64,000 bases of DNA from Isoetes taiwanensis (GCA_021234155.1 JAJEKV010000073.1:2080001-2144000); one strand, 5' to 3'. Shown: positions 10,194 to 21,487, numbered from the stretch's first letter. Numbers and translations: made by a program. Notes: a model not told the origin generated them from the sequence alone.

Positions 10194-12166
10194 GCTTGGG
10201 AGCGGCTGGAAGTCTGTTACTTGCCATTAACATGGTTAAGTGCTTCATTTGATTGGTGAGTATTCAATGTACATGTTATTTAAGATTATTTGTTACCTGT
10301 GATAAAATCGTTTGTGCACCTTCTAGGGTATACATGATTTGCTATTGTTGCAGATTCTATTTGAATGATAAAGCGAGTGTATATTGGGCATATTGAAGTA
10401 ATATGAACAGCGATTCCAGGTTCAAACAAGTTTATTAAATTGCAAGCTTTATCTTGCTACACTTTCAAGTTCGAATTTATAGTGAGTCATGTTATGCCTT
10501 TCTCCTACTTTGAATTTATATTTGTAGTAATTCTTTGATTTAAAGATGTTCTTCATTTCGATGTCCAGGTGTATCTGGAGTTGCAAATTTGCTGGAATGT
10601 TATTGGAAATAACATATTTAGAATAGAAGGTATTACATTGAATATGTTTTTTTATGTCTTTTCCTTTTCTCAAATATGTTAATTTCCTTCTTATACATTT
10701 TCCATGGTTAATTGTGAGATGTCAGGATCATTTATTGTTGCTGGTTCATTTCCTAGGGTTGAAGGTCTTAAAATATATCTGAAGTCTTATAATATATTTG
10801 GAACATGCGACTGGCTTATTCAAGAGTAGATGGCATCAGCCATGCTATTTTAACTCTTCATATGGACTCTTGAAATTCACAATGGCTCTTGAGGTTCAAG
10901 CATTTTCCTACAGATTAAGCCATCCAAAAATGCATGTTTGCAGCTTTGGATGAAAGTTCTTAGCTCAGGCAAATACCGTTTAATGATTTATTCTTTTTGT
11001 TGTTGACAATAAAATTTGAAATATTTTGGTTCACAGGTCAAGGCAGTTTTTGTAGTTTACTAGAATCTACTACAGAAGAGCAACTAAAGAGTTTTTTTGA
11101 GCATCACAGTGAGATCTTAAGTATTGTTTTGCCTGCTTCTAAACCTGGATAGACTGAGAAATTTTTTAGTTAATTCATTTTTCTGATAGAACCAGTGCAC
11201 TGGGCATAGAAAAAGGAGAAAAGTATGAATTGGACGGCAAGTCGTTTAAAGTTAAACATTTTATCTATTTATTAGCTGGTAAATCCATGTTTCTCTTTGC
11301 AGGCTGTCCGTTTTCTTGCTCTTTGGCAAAGCCATCATCTGAAGAAAAAACAGAGTCTGCATATTCTGGATCAAGGGCAGGCCTTATGCCATAAATTTCT
11401 GGGAGGCTTGATTTTATCTACGAGGTTGATATTTATGGTAGTGGCAGGGCTGCGTATGGTTCAAGAGCATATAAGTAGGCAAGATAAATACCTTTATCCT
11501 CTAGCCTTTTGTTTTACAAATCAAAGTCATCAAATATATAAAAGAAATCAATTTTGCACTGTTTATAGCAAAATCCAGGTTGATTCTAATGCTCGTGATG
11601 CTTTACCATTTCTGGCAGGGGAACGATTTCTATTCTCTTCCGATACAGCTTTATAAGGAGCTAATGAACAAGGATACAGAGTCTGGAAACCTATTAGGAG
11701 ACTGAATGAGCTTCGAGATTTAGGTTCGATGTTCATCTACCATTCACTTTCTATTTAATTTGGACTTCTAAAAACAATGGAGCAATAAGTGAAGTTTGTT
11801 ATTGATATGTAGAGTTTCTTAATATTGCCGACACTACCAAATCTTCATCTTCTGCATTTGCTTTTCAAAATATTTTCTTAGCTACCTGGGTATGTTAAGC
11901 CATGAAAATCTTACTTGAACAGGCTTTTATAAGGGTTTCTTGCACATTAGCATATGCTCCAAATAGCTTTATGTAGTGAACTGTGTAGATGCTTTTGGTT
12001 AAAATTTATTCCGGTGATGCAAGACAATTTTGAATTACATGCGGCATGACTTCACAAGGTACTTTAATTCAACTTGCTGCAGAAGTATTACATTATTTGG
12101 GGCACCATCAACGAGTTAGATTGGAACTATAGGTGGCCATCTATTTCAACAACTAGCAAACAACAG
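10194..12166 (+). pseudogene. Exon-like remnants of an unidentified gene
   Basis: Three stretches look like exons between canonical splice sites. At 10194-10255 an AG acceptor and GTGAG donor bound 'AWERLEVCYLPLTWLSASFD'. At 11619 onward an acceptor precedes 'GNDFYSLPIQLYKELMNKD', running to a TGA. At 12083-12166 an AG acceptor and GT donor bound 28 codons starting 'KYYIIWGTINELDWNYRW'. A fourth block from about 11304 has coding character ('GRLDFIYEVDIYGSGRA') interrupted by a stop. I do not recognise the protein. A decayed or partial gene on the + strand is likely. Confidence 0.45.
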
Positions 12167-12723
12167 GTGTGCATTATTGCAATACATTTTTCTAGCAAAA
12201 AGTAGTAGTTCAAAAAGCAGCTATCAATATTTTTGCATGTCTCTAGAGTTTCCAAGTTTGCTTGGTTAAACTATTTACTGGGTTGTTTGAACACGTTTAG
12301 GGTTTATCAAGACATATTGCCGTGGTCACATGACTCATAGATTTTGTTCATATATCTATGTCCTACTCATTATAAACATAGTTTAAGATGGTTTACCAGT
12401 TGTCTTAGGTTAATTAGGGTTTCTCAACATATACAAAACATGTTGTTTATACAGGTCAATGGTGACATAATTATACGTTCATTCCTAAGTTGCTCAAGTC
12501 GCTTTTATGACAATTTTGTTGATGACATATGTCTGGACATGTCTTATATTGTTGTACATTTTTTGTTATTACAATATGATGATCATTGATATAATTTTAA
12601 GAGGTTTTTTTCAGAATCAGATCCAAAGTTTAACTAGATAGAAACCCAAGAACTGGCAAACAACTAAACTCCAGCAAATACACATGTCACTATAATTAGT
12701 GTAATGACATCCCCCAAATCAAA

Positions 12724-12724
12724 A

Positions 12725-12761
<37 letters not shown>

Positions 12762-12952
12762 AAAATTCTCATGTACAACACAAAAGATAACTTCTACCAT
12801 TAGCTAGAAGACAAAAAAAGAAATGGATGCAATGTGAAACACAAACTAAAGCTCGATGCCTTATGATGTCTATTTAAAAGAACATTGTCCACATTTGACC
12901 ATACCTCCCTCCCTCCCTCCCATCCCATCCCATCGCTCCCTCCCTCTCAAAT
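12724..12952. repeat. Poly(A) run and CCCT-type microsatellite
   Basis: An A run of about 37 bases at 12724-12760 and a (CCTC)n / (CCCAT)n tract at 12905-12950. Between them is AT-rich sequence with no gene. The A run could be the tail of a lost retroelement, but no element body is recognised upstream. Confidence 0.6.
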
Positions 12953-13239
12953 GGCAAATTATTAGATTGCATTGGTTTAATGCTTAAGGTTGATTACCCT
13001 AGATTCCATGTAGCCTATTATATCCACCCATTCTATCCAAGACTATGTTACTACCCATTCCATGTGCATATGGCTAATGCAATGCATCCATTAAATGCTT
13101 TACACTTGGGCAATACCTACATAACATCTAGAAATACATCTACATTTATAACTTATTATTCTGTCTACAAAATCCATAACTTCTACTCATTCTAAACGTC
13201 CACAGCTAATACCTGGCATCGCCCGGCACACGTTTCTAG

Positions 13240-14195
13240 TATTTTTTACAAATAGAAACTTCAGTGCTTTATATAGGTGGTGATGAAGGTAAATTTTCAT
13301 ACTATGATTACAAATTGCCCAAGTTCGAACACCAAACTAAAGTGCAATCAATAAGGCACAGAATAGAATTGAATAAAATTGAATTTTCTTTAAATGATGT
13401 CATATACAATATTGATGTACAAGGAAGAAGTGAAGTGATATATACACATTCTTTGTCTCTAATTGTCTCTAGAATAGAAGGTCATTCTCCACCTGCTGTC
13501 ACAATTCTTTGCTCTAGAATAGGAGGTCATTCTCCACCTGCTGTCACAAGGGATGGAGTTGAAGTTAATGTCCCAGCATGACATCTTTTCCTTTTTCCTG
13601 ACCATGTGTTGGGATCAGATCGAGCCATTTTAAGAGCATAAACTGGAACTTGTTTTCGAATTACATGGTTAATGCTAACCTCCATCCCTTGTTTAAGATT
13701 TGGGTATTGGGTCTTAAGAAAATCCTTGAAAGCAGTAGCGCACACATTGAGATCAAAAGTATGATTTAGACTTCCTGGACTCTTTTGCCTCAGCCCAATG
13801 AAGAATGCTTTACAATTTTCTCCATTGGAGAAAGCAGAAGGATATGGATGGCATTGTAGAAGACCAGCAACAGCTTTTTCAACTCTTCCAATAAGGTGTC
13901 TGAGACGAGACTCAGTCCATCCTTTCCATCTCCGCAACTCTTCACGGTTTAGAGCCTGAATGGAAACCTGTATGTAGTGTTTGCTACATCCAAAGAAGTC
14001 TTGCCTCTCAAACAAGTCGTCCCGGGACGCGCCCTTGTTGTAAATTCTGTCACAAATCTCTTGCCCCCTTGCAAATTCTTGCACCATGATGTGGAGAGTG
14101 CTTGCTGTGACGCTGTAGCTGGAATTCATACAAGGGTATGAAGGGGTGATTATGGGCATGAGATGGTACCTGTCCCGAGGATTTAATGCAGGATC
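13240..14195 (-). pseudogene. Poly(A) polymerase C-terminal half fragment
   Basis: A 233-residue minus-strand frame runs from 'DPALNPRDRYHLMPIITPSY' through 'FFGCSKHYIQVS', 'GWTESRLRHLIGRVEKAVAG' and 'DLNVCATAFKDFLKTQYPN' to the ...VTAGGE stop. It is very close to the copy at 17487 but short by the catalytic domain, so it cannot polymerise. The 3' flank contains a tandem duplication of the 'ggtcattctccacctgctgtcac' segment (about 13475-13550). Its 5' boundary at 14195 is fused to LINE sequence. Confidence 0.85.
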
Positions 14196-14242
14196 TGTTG
14201 ATAGTCTATGGACCATCTTGCGAACCACCCCTTACAATAAAA
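14196..14242 (-). mobile_element. 47-bp LINE scrap fused to PAP fragment
   Basis: 14196-14242 matches 4063-4109 of the LINE ('gttgatagtctatggaccat...') with only a few differences. The homology ends abruptly at the PAP junction. In the LINE this stretch belongs to the C-terminal part of ORF2. The same orientation of the LINE scrap and the PAP fragment on the minus strand fits a chimeric retrocopy or a recombination join. Confidence 0.75.
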
Positions 14243-14601
14243 AGATCGCATAGATAATTGGACGTCACACATATGTATTCAAAAACGTATATGAGCAATG
14301 AATGCTTGAATGTTTGAGTAATATGCATTCTACCTTTGCAATATTTCTGTTGTTATGGCCTTTGGTACTTTAAACCCATATTGTTGCCATGAGTTCTCCT
14401 GCCCATAAGATAAGATAAGATGAATTTTTACGTCCACGGGAACCCAACGGGTTATGGGACGGCACATGCAAGGGCAACAGCCCATCTAAAACTTGGGGAC
14501 TAGGCCCCATCACCAAACACAATAACCAAATATTAAAATGCTACCAAGAATAAGATAAGATAATGCTAATGCTAGTGGTAAATTTATGCTTCTAAAATTA
14601 T

Positions 14602-14994
14602 CTAGACATAGCCAATCCAAGGATTGGAAGGCCATTGATCTAGAATAATTGCTGCGCCTCCCCTGTACACTGCCCATTTTTTTTGCAGGCGGGCTGCCCT
14701 CACCTTGCAGAGCTCCTCCTTACGGTTACACAATTGAAGAGGGGAGAGGTCCTCCTGTACTGAGAAACTAGTCCCTCTGAGATGGTTTCCATGCTGAAGA
14801 ATATGTAAGCGGCTAAGAGTGTCTTGAGACCGAACCAAAAGATGGCGAGGACGATCAGGTCTTGCCGCTCCCACCCTAGCAGCAGAGACAACTCCACCAG
14901 CCTTCATATGCATGACATCAGTGAAAAAATGCAAAGCAGCATCCATATCAGAAAGGGCATCATCTTCTGCCTCTGCAACCCCTATAATACGCAA
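14602..14994 (-). pseudogene. LINE ORF1p C-terminal RNA-binding half
   Basis: 130 residues starting 'MRIIGVAEAEDDALSDMDAA' and continuing 'RVGAARPDRPRHLLVRSQDT', 'LRGTSFSVQEDLSPLQLCNR' and 'VRAARLQKKWAVYRGGAAII'. This order (RIIGV, then RVG..RPR.LLVR, then a DLSP block and an arginine-rich helix) is the pattern of LINE ORF1 proteins with an RRM-like and C-terminal domain that coat element RNA. It is separated from the N-terminal half by a stop at about 15064 and a frame change. Confidence 0.7.
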
Positions 14995-15063
14995 GTTCAG
15001 GCTCCTAGTAACAGAAGATACTGAGGTAGCCTGCTCCTGTCTGCTAGTGTGGCACTGCGACTC

Positions 15064-15645
15064 CTAGTCCCCTTGGGATTGTGGAGATGTCTGTACGCCC
15101 ACCTCAACATGTTCCCTTTCCAATGTCTGCACTTCCGCTTCATCACAATGTTTCTTCTGTGGCTGTAATTTTGTATCTAGTGTCTGTACTGAGGCATCAC
15201 GTGTACCCACATACTGGGCTTTAGGGTCTGGAACGAAGGCATGTATTAACTGTAATAAGTGTGTCCATCTCTCAATAGACACGATCATAGATGTGGCCGT
15301 CATTCCTCCCTCAGAATGAATGAGTTGTACCTGGTCACGAAGTGTAGGCGGCAAACACTGAACTTGCAGGTCTAGAGCACTTTGGAGATCCTCCCGATTC
15401 TGGAAGGTAAATGTACCAGGCCTGCTTGTGCCGACATGAAGAGGCCATTGGGGACCAAAAAGAGAAGATGGCAAATCCATTATTACACTGGAATTAGCTT
15501 GCCCCTGACCATGGAGCTGTATGCTAGACCGAGCACTTGTGGGACGAAGGACCTGTGCAAACAATGATTCCTGAGTAGGAGGCTTTTTCTTTTCCCTGGC
15601 CATCCTTACACCAAATCTCTCCTTATTACTGGCCCTTTCTATCAT
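15064..15645 (-). pseudogene. LINE ORF1p N-terminal half
   Basis: 193 residues, polar and glutamine-rich, with 'ASVQTLDTKL', 'AEVQTLEREHVEVGVQTSPQ' repeats of a V-Q-T motif near the end. No catalytic motif is seen, as expected for an ORF1 N-terminus. It ends in a TAG about 70 bp before the recognisable RNA-binding half. The start at 15645 is the first ATG of the frame. Assignment rests mainly on its position next to 14602-14994. Confidence 0.55.
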
Positions 15646-15660
15646 GATGAAGCTCTCTAA

Positions 15661-16240
15661 ATGAAATCAAAGCGGCTATATACAAAATTTAAATCAAAGC
15701 AGAAGCCTTAATCTAAAAGATCTGAAACACAATATCCAATACTGCAAACCCTACCAAAGCCAGCCGGATCAGGACTGTTTTGACACAGAAAACGTAACCA
15801 AAGACGGGCATGCCATACATCATCGGAACGATCCTGGAAAGAGCTTTCCAACGCAATAAGCCTCACCTGAAACGGAATCCTGGATCAAAAGTTATGCTAG
15901 AAACTGTGTTGCCGGCGAAAAGCTGCACTACATGGCATCTAGGAATGAAAACTAATTCTTAAAATCAATACTGGTATGTGGTAGATCAAATCTACATAAG
16001 AACTTTGGAATTCCCATTATTTTATTCTTTAAAAATTTTTAGAAGAACAATGAAGCAAAGTCATGCTCCTCTTCAAAGATTTTAAAATTGCTAGAACTGG
16101 TAATTTTCTTGGTCACATTTGTAAAGAATTCAAAAATACATGTTCAAATGTCAAAGAAAGAATATGCTCGAAGTAGGGCATCAAGTGTCAAACTAATATA
16201 CTTCTATGCATGATCCATTTGTGGGAAAGGCATGTTATTG
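15661..16240. other. Interval without firm features
   Basis: Sequence upstream of the LINE ORF1, possibly its 5' untranslated region (15661-15960). No frame or RNA gene is recognised. Confidence 0.4.
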
Positions 16241-16269
16241 CAACATAGTGCATTGTGTACATGTTCAGC

Positions 16270-17480
16270 ATATAGCACTGATCCAAAACATGTAGAATAT
16301 AGCACTGCAGCATCCAAATTACTTGTTCGTCAAGTTATCTATGTAGAATGCTTCTCAGCGCTTGCATCTGAAACTTCTTTCTTTTCCTTAAGCGGAAGGA
16401 TCACAATAAGAATGAAGAAGTTTGGATCATTTGTCTCACTTGCTATCCATTGGCAAATAAATCCTCAGTAAGTCCTCCTATTTCTTTCCTCTTTTTCTCT
16501 TGTTATGCATGCTCTTCCACTTCTCTTTGATAACCTAATTCCCTAGGAACAGTTAGATGAATGGATGCATGATATAGGAGCAAAAATGTTTTGCATTATA
16601 ATTTTAACTTACCTATATGGCTCCATTGTAAAAGGAACCAACACATAATTAAAGCATAGTTCTCTTATCTAGTAACTTAATTCATGCACTGAACTTGAAC
16701 AGTGAAACAAATTAAGTAAAAGCACACAGGACATTAAATGTGGCTTTTGATAGAGTTCTGATGAAAAAACCAATCTATGCAATTCGTATTTAAAACTCTT
16801 TAATCTACACTTTTCTGCTATCCACGTATGCGTACGGAGTAACTCAGTAGCTTATGCAACATATAGTAAAGTTATTACATCAAGTCATGACTCCTTTGAT
16901 GAACACAAAATCACCTTTCGCAAGCATAGGATGAAGCAGCATATGCATATGCACTCCAATCTTCATTGGTAGTTTCTCATATTCATAAATAAGCTTCCAA
17001 AAGAAATGTTCTAACGAGAAACTATGGAATCTAAGTTAGTCATCTGGTCATCAAATGCAAACTATGATAGACATTGCCTATTTACCTGCTTATCTTTCAG
17101 TTCTTATATCTTAAGAATGCATTCTCCATGCTCATATAGATGAGAAACTATGTCATATTCTTGAAGATCTAACTCTTATCTGTCTCTACAATGAATGGAA
17201 TCAACTTTTTGAAACATAACATTGGACACTTAAGCCAAAGCAAAGAATTTTGCATGCAAATGAGCAGGTTCAGGTTCAGATAAGCAATTGATATCTTTGC
17301 AACTTTTAATCTACTGCAATAGAGAAGTAAAATAGAATAGAATAAAATTGAATTTCCTTTAAATGATGTATCACATATACAATATTGATGTACAAGGAAG
17401 AAATGATATGTACAAATTCTTAGTCTCTAATTGTCTCTAGAATAGGAGGTCATTCTCCACCTGATGTCACAATTCTTTGT
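16270..17480 (-). repeat. PAP downstream region, one arm of a large inverted repeat
   Basis: This stretch lies 3' of the PAP copy at 17487 and is matched in reverse orientation by about 46600-47725. A + strand frame at 16284-16471 (ending 'SLAIHWQINPQ' just before CA|GTAAGT) is present in both arms with almost the same residues. It may be an exon of a captured gene or chance; I do not recognise it. The rest is AT-rich and non-coding. Confidence 0.7.
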
Positions 17481-17486
17481 CTCTAG

Positions 17487-19068
17487 TCATTCTCCACCTG
17501 CTGTCACAAGGGATGGAGTTGAAGTTAATGTCCCAGTATGACATCTTTTCCTTTTTCCTGACCATGTGTTGGGATCAGACCCAGCCATTTTTAGTGCATA
17601 AACTGGAACTTGTTTTCGCATTACATGGTTAATGCTAACCTCCATCCCTTGTTTAAGATCTGGGTATTGGGTCTTAAGAAAATCCTTGAAAGCAGTAGCG
17701 CACCCATTGAGGTCAAAAGTATGATTTAGACTTCCTGGACTCTTTTGCCTCAGCCCAATGAAGAATGCTTCTGCACAATTTTCTCCATTGGAGAAAGCAG
17801 AAGGATATGGATGGCATTGTAGAAGACCAGCAGCAGCTTTTTCAACTCTTCCAATAAGGTGTCTGAGACGAGACTCAGTCCATCCTTTCCATCTCCTCAA
17901 CTCTTCACGGTTGAGAGCCTGAATGGAAACCTGTAAGTAGTGTTTGCTACATCCAAAGAAGTCTTGCCTCTCAAACAAGTCGTTCCAGGATGCGCCCTTG
18001 TTGTAAATTCTGTCACAAATCTCTTGCCCCCTTGCAAATTCTTGCACCATGATGCGGAGAGTGCTTGCTGTGACGTTGTAGCTGGAATTCATACAAGGGT
18101 ATGAAGGGGTGATTATGGGCATGAGATGGTACCTGTCCCGAGGATTTAATGCAGGATTCCAACCGGGAAGTTTTCCGCCTTGCAACGGACACAGCATCAC
18201 CGGAGTTTGCCAGTTCCAAAGAGTGTAAATTGTGAAGAATTTGGTAAATAGAGTAGCAGGTACGGCATTAGGATAAAGCTGACAAACCCTGGCTACTAAA
18301 ATTGCCCAATTAATGCCTCCCAAAAAACCAACTGCGTTTCCATAAATTCCCCTCTGCTTCGCCCAATACTTTACACATCTTAGTGTAACCCTGAAATGCT
18401 GTATATTGGGCACCAAGCTAGCAATACGATCTGTAACCCTAGAGCCATTCATGCACCTAACTGTAACTTCATCCAGACCTTCCAAAACAGAAGGGCTAGA
18501 AAGGTCTAGATCTTCTGGAACAATGTATCTGCCGAAAACATTAGCATAAACAAGATCTATGGAGACCCCATCGTACTTAAACTTCATGACAGGAACATGG
18601 GCACCTGGAATTGCATCTATCTGGCAAATTTCCTCTGTTTTGCTCAACATATCCTTCAATAATCCGAAAAAATGCTGATCCCTGGTGGCATAGCATGGCC
18701 CAACGCATAATGCATCTATGTCTGAGCCTGATCCATGAACCCCTAACCTAAATGAGCCGAAAGTGTAGAAATTGGCATTTGCCTTATCCACCATCTCACC
18801 GGATAGCCCAACTTGGGCTGCAACTTTCTTGATCCATTGCTGTATGATGGAAATGCAGATTTCCAAGAATCTCCTCTCTGTGTCTTGCTTCTTCCATCGT
18901 CTCCACAAGGCCTAAATGTTGAGCAACACTCTCTAAATCGGAATTCAGCTCCAAATCTGTGTGGCCAGGCAAAGAACTCGAGAGAGGCTTAGTAAAAGTG
19001 CTTTCTTTGCTTGCAGCAGCTGTGCCGATCCCATTACCTAATCTCCGCCTCTTCAGGTCGCTCGCCAT
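17487..19068 (-). pseudogene. Poly(A) polymerase, intronless copy with one frameshift
   Basis: This copy would encode a canonical plant poly(A) polymerase, which adds adenosines to mRNA 3' ends. The likely start is ATG at 19066-19068 ('MASDLKRRR'). The first frame runs to about 18850 ('LGLVETMEEARHREEILGNL'), then the protein continues in the frame of 18908-17487. In that 473-residue frame the nucleotidyltransferase motif is 'FGSFRLGVHGSGSDIDALC' (D63 and D65) and the third catalytic aspartate is D118 in 'GVSIDLVYA'. The central domain ('LRCVKYWAKQRGIYGNAVGF') and RNA-binding domain follow, ending ...VTAGGE. The short C-terminus lacks the long nuclear-signal tail of most plant PAPs, as in PAPS3-type enzymes. 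No introns are present, suggesting a retrocopy. A single-base indel near 18850 breaks it; a sequencing error would restore a working gene. Confidence 0.85.
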
Positions 19069-19290
19069 CTCTGCCTGTCCGATGTTGCTTGCGTCTCTCT
19101 CTAAAATGCCCACTGAATTTGATAAACCCTGCTAGAACCCTTTTGGCCTTTTTACATCCAACATTTTTCATCTAACGGCCGCGAAATCTATAACCTTTGG
19201 ACCAAATGACATTTTTGCAAAACGGGGGTGGGGGGGCTTTTGGCATATACCATATATATCTCGTGTAACAACATGGCAACTGGGTCTCTT
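19069..19290 (-). promoter_or_regulatory. 5' flank of the PAP copy
   Basis: The region upstream of the PAP start is repeated at 30600-30890, where it retains the same 'tctctgcctgtccgatgt' to 'accatatatatct' order but almost none of the coding region. It would contain the promoter of the PAP copy if transcribed. A G run and 'ccatatatat' occur, but I cannot assign a TATA box with confidence. Confidence 0.4.
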
Positions 19291-19293
19291 ATT

Positions 19294-20335
19294 CTGCCTA
19301 CGGAATGGAAAAGCGCTCAATGTGCATGTGATTAGCAGGTAAATCGACCCAGTTGCCATCTTGTGGCGGCCTAGAACTGGGTCGCGATTCCAGACCCGCT
19401 TCGGGCTCTTGCTGGTCGCGGGGCCCCTGGAATCTGCTCCCCAGTTTCCATGTCGCCATACAGTTCGGATGCTCTCAACAAGCTAACGTGGTGGCACAAT
19501 CATCATTCCTTCTCATGAATGAACCAAATGTATTTACACCAACTTTGAACAATTAAGAAACTTATTGCGGCCGCTGCTAACATTTCTCATGACCGACTCC
19601 CTTAAATGTGATCCTCACTACAGTACTTAGGTACTGAAGTTAAACAATCCATTCGGTCTATGCCTATGCCAAACAACACTACTTACTCATTAACATGGGA
19701 GAGACTAAATGTTACATTCTAATCCTAAATGTGTGTGTTAGAATAACATCAACTCTATATGAATGTAATGAGAATGAGAACTTGAAGTGAGTTGTGGAGA
19801 GCAAGTGCAATTTGTGTCTTTGAATCCTTACATGCATAAAATTGCTTGATGGGCGACTTTTCTGCTCGAGGAAGGCAATATGAGAGAGTCATTTGATATT
19901 TTATCTACCTTTGAATGACAAAATCAAAGAATTATTAATACACTAGTGAGACATGATTAAATTACAAGAAATTTACCATGGTGGCCAAGGCCATACGAAC
20001 TTTTCTCTTCATTTGTCTCATTTATATGTTTCAAAACATACAAAGTAGAAGAAAAAAATAATCGTGATTAGGAAAATAATGTAAAATAATTGCCTTTCCA
20101 AACGGGGAATTAACGTGCAATGTCTATTAATGCAATGGTGTCAAACACACTTGGTTTATAAACATCTTTGTCTCCATGAGTAGACTTCGAAAGTTATAAA
20201 TGATTTATAAATAGTATATCGGACGATGGGTCTCTAACAAATTCATGCATATGCCATTGCATTAATCTATTTCTTAGAAGTTAAACTAGCAAGGCTAATG
20301 TTGCGATAGAAATTTCAATGTGTTAAATATCATAG
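19294..20335. repeat. Segmental duplication, copy A, left part
   Basis: Matches copy B (26336-27815) and copy C (30885-31459 plus 43309-43635). Shared landmarks: 'aatctgctccccagtttcca', 'cttattgcggccgctgctaa', 'gactcccttaaatgtgatcc' and 'attattaatacactagtgag'. No coding frame is conserved. The copy stops at 20335 where the HUH element has inserted and resumes at 24397. Confidence 0.85.
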
Positions 20336-20343
20336 ATCAATGG

Positions 20344-20472
20344 ATTTTCATTTTGGGGTTGGGGAGGGTATTCTGGCAATGGTGGGGACTATGATTTCGG
20401 TACAGTATTATATAAGAAATGGTATAATTTGCCATGTGAGAGGAGCTTGAGTGTTTCTTGCTATTTTGGGTG
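20344..20472 (+). repeat. Left terminal inverted repeat of the HUH element
   Basis: Begins 'attttcattttggggttggg' and ends 'tgctattttgggtg'. The central 'gccatgtgagaggagctt' is identical in both arms. Matches the reverse complement of 24235-24364 with scattered substitutions. Confidence 0.85.
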
Positions 20473-20763
20473 CTTCATGAATTCCTTTTTTCATGGATGT
20501 TTTTGCAAATTTTGGTGGGGAAGAAAAATTGGCCCTTTTTTTAGGGTGTGGATAAGGCGGTATGCTCCCTTCTTTTTTGGCAAGGGAAAGGAGGAAAGGC
20601 AGAGGCGACGACTCGTGTGCCTCGGCCCAGAGATGGATGGTCTGGGCTGGTTGTACTCGTCCGGAATTTGGCAGGGAGCAAGGAGGTAAGCAGCGAAATC
20701 CTCTGTATCAAGATCCTATTTGGTAGTACTTGTATAAAACGATGGATTTGAAATGATTTTTAG

Positions 20764-20900
20764 GCGTCGGTCTAGCCTGGCTATGGCAGCCGCGGAGGAT
20801 TATGGGCATTTGTGAGTTCAAATCCCATTGTAGTTCATGCGGAACAAGCTTTTCATTGGCTACCCAATCCCTATTGATGGGAAGCGATGTGGCGATGTGG
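20764..20900 (+). mobile_element. tRNA-like SINE head inside the HUH element
   Basis: 'ggtctagcctggctatgg' at about 20767-20784 resembles box A, and 'tgagttcaaatccc' at about 20812-20825 resembles box B, with typical spacing of some 30-40 nt. The downstream end of the element is not resolved and no target duplication was found, so this could be a SINE relic or a chance tRNA-like match. Confidence 0.35.
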
Positions 20901-21242
20901 CAAAGATAGGCGATCTGGGGGGATCCTGAGATCCGGTGGCCGGTGTCTTACGCAGTTAACCGATTAACGCCGGCAGCGAAGGAAATCCACATGGACCCAA
21001 GAATTTGTTGTGCAGCAGCGTCTTTATTTGAAAGATAAGTGGGGGCTACCGGAATGTAGGTTGTGTCGTGGATGAATGCAGGGATTGGGAGGGCTGTGAG
21101 AAGGCAGAAGGCTCTACCCGTTTATTGTGCCGCGAGGCCATGGTCATCACTGGTTTTTTTTATTTCACTTGTTTTTTTTCTTCAACCATAGGTTCGTTTT
21201 GCACCATTGACGCTGGCTTGTGTTTTTTCTCTCAAAAATATA

Positions 21243-21487
21243 GTGGCCGTTGATCTGGCACAATATCGGGAATATCTGCCAGATCAAAGGTAGGGAATAA
21301 AATTTGAACCAAACGCTATAATACATGGTAAAAACGATAATATATGATTAACGGATATAATATTATTGAGTGTAATCTAAATGAATTCGTTTATTATTAT
21401 GTATATAGCGTTTCGTTCAACTTTCATTGCAAGCCGTCGATGAGGGGAATATTCTTGGCATTGTGCCAGATCGATGGCCCACATCAT
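21243..21487. mobile_element. Foldback (MITE-like) element inside the HUH element
   Basis: The left end 'gtggccgttgatctggcaca' pairs with the right end, whose reverse complement is 'gtgggccatcgatctggcac'. A second inner pair is 'ttgaaccaaacgctata' and, reversed, 'ttgaacgaaacgctata'. The whole 245 bp can fold back on itself with an AT-rich loop. No target duplication is clear. It lies 3' of the Rep gene in the non-coding third of the element. Confidence 0.65.

Larger units (their letters stand above)
14404..15660 (-). mobile_element. LINE with ORF1 but no ORF2, minus strand
   Basis: The minus strand starts with an ORF1-like gene (15645-14602, two frames) and ends with a LINE 3' terminus at 14404-14536: an AACCC-GTT-GGGTT hairpin (14441-14453), ACGTAAAAA, and an (ATCTT)n tail. 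The 3' end matches that of 45068-45729. The RT is missing, so the copy is internally deleted. A second (AAGAT)n tract at 14547-14562 may mark the internal join. Confidence 0.75.
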
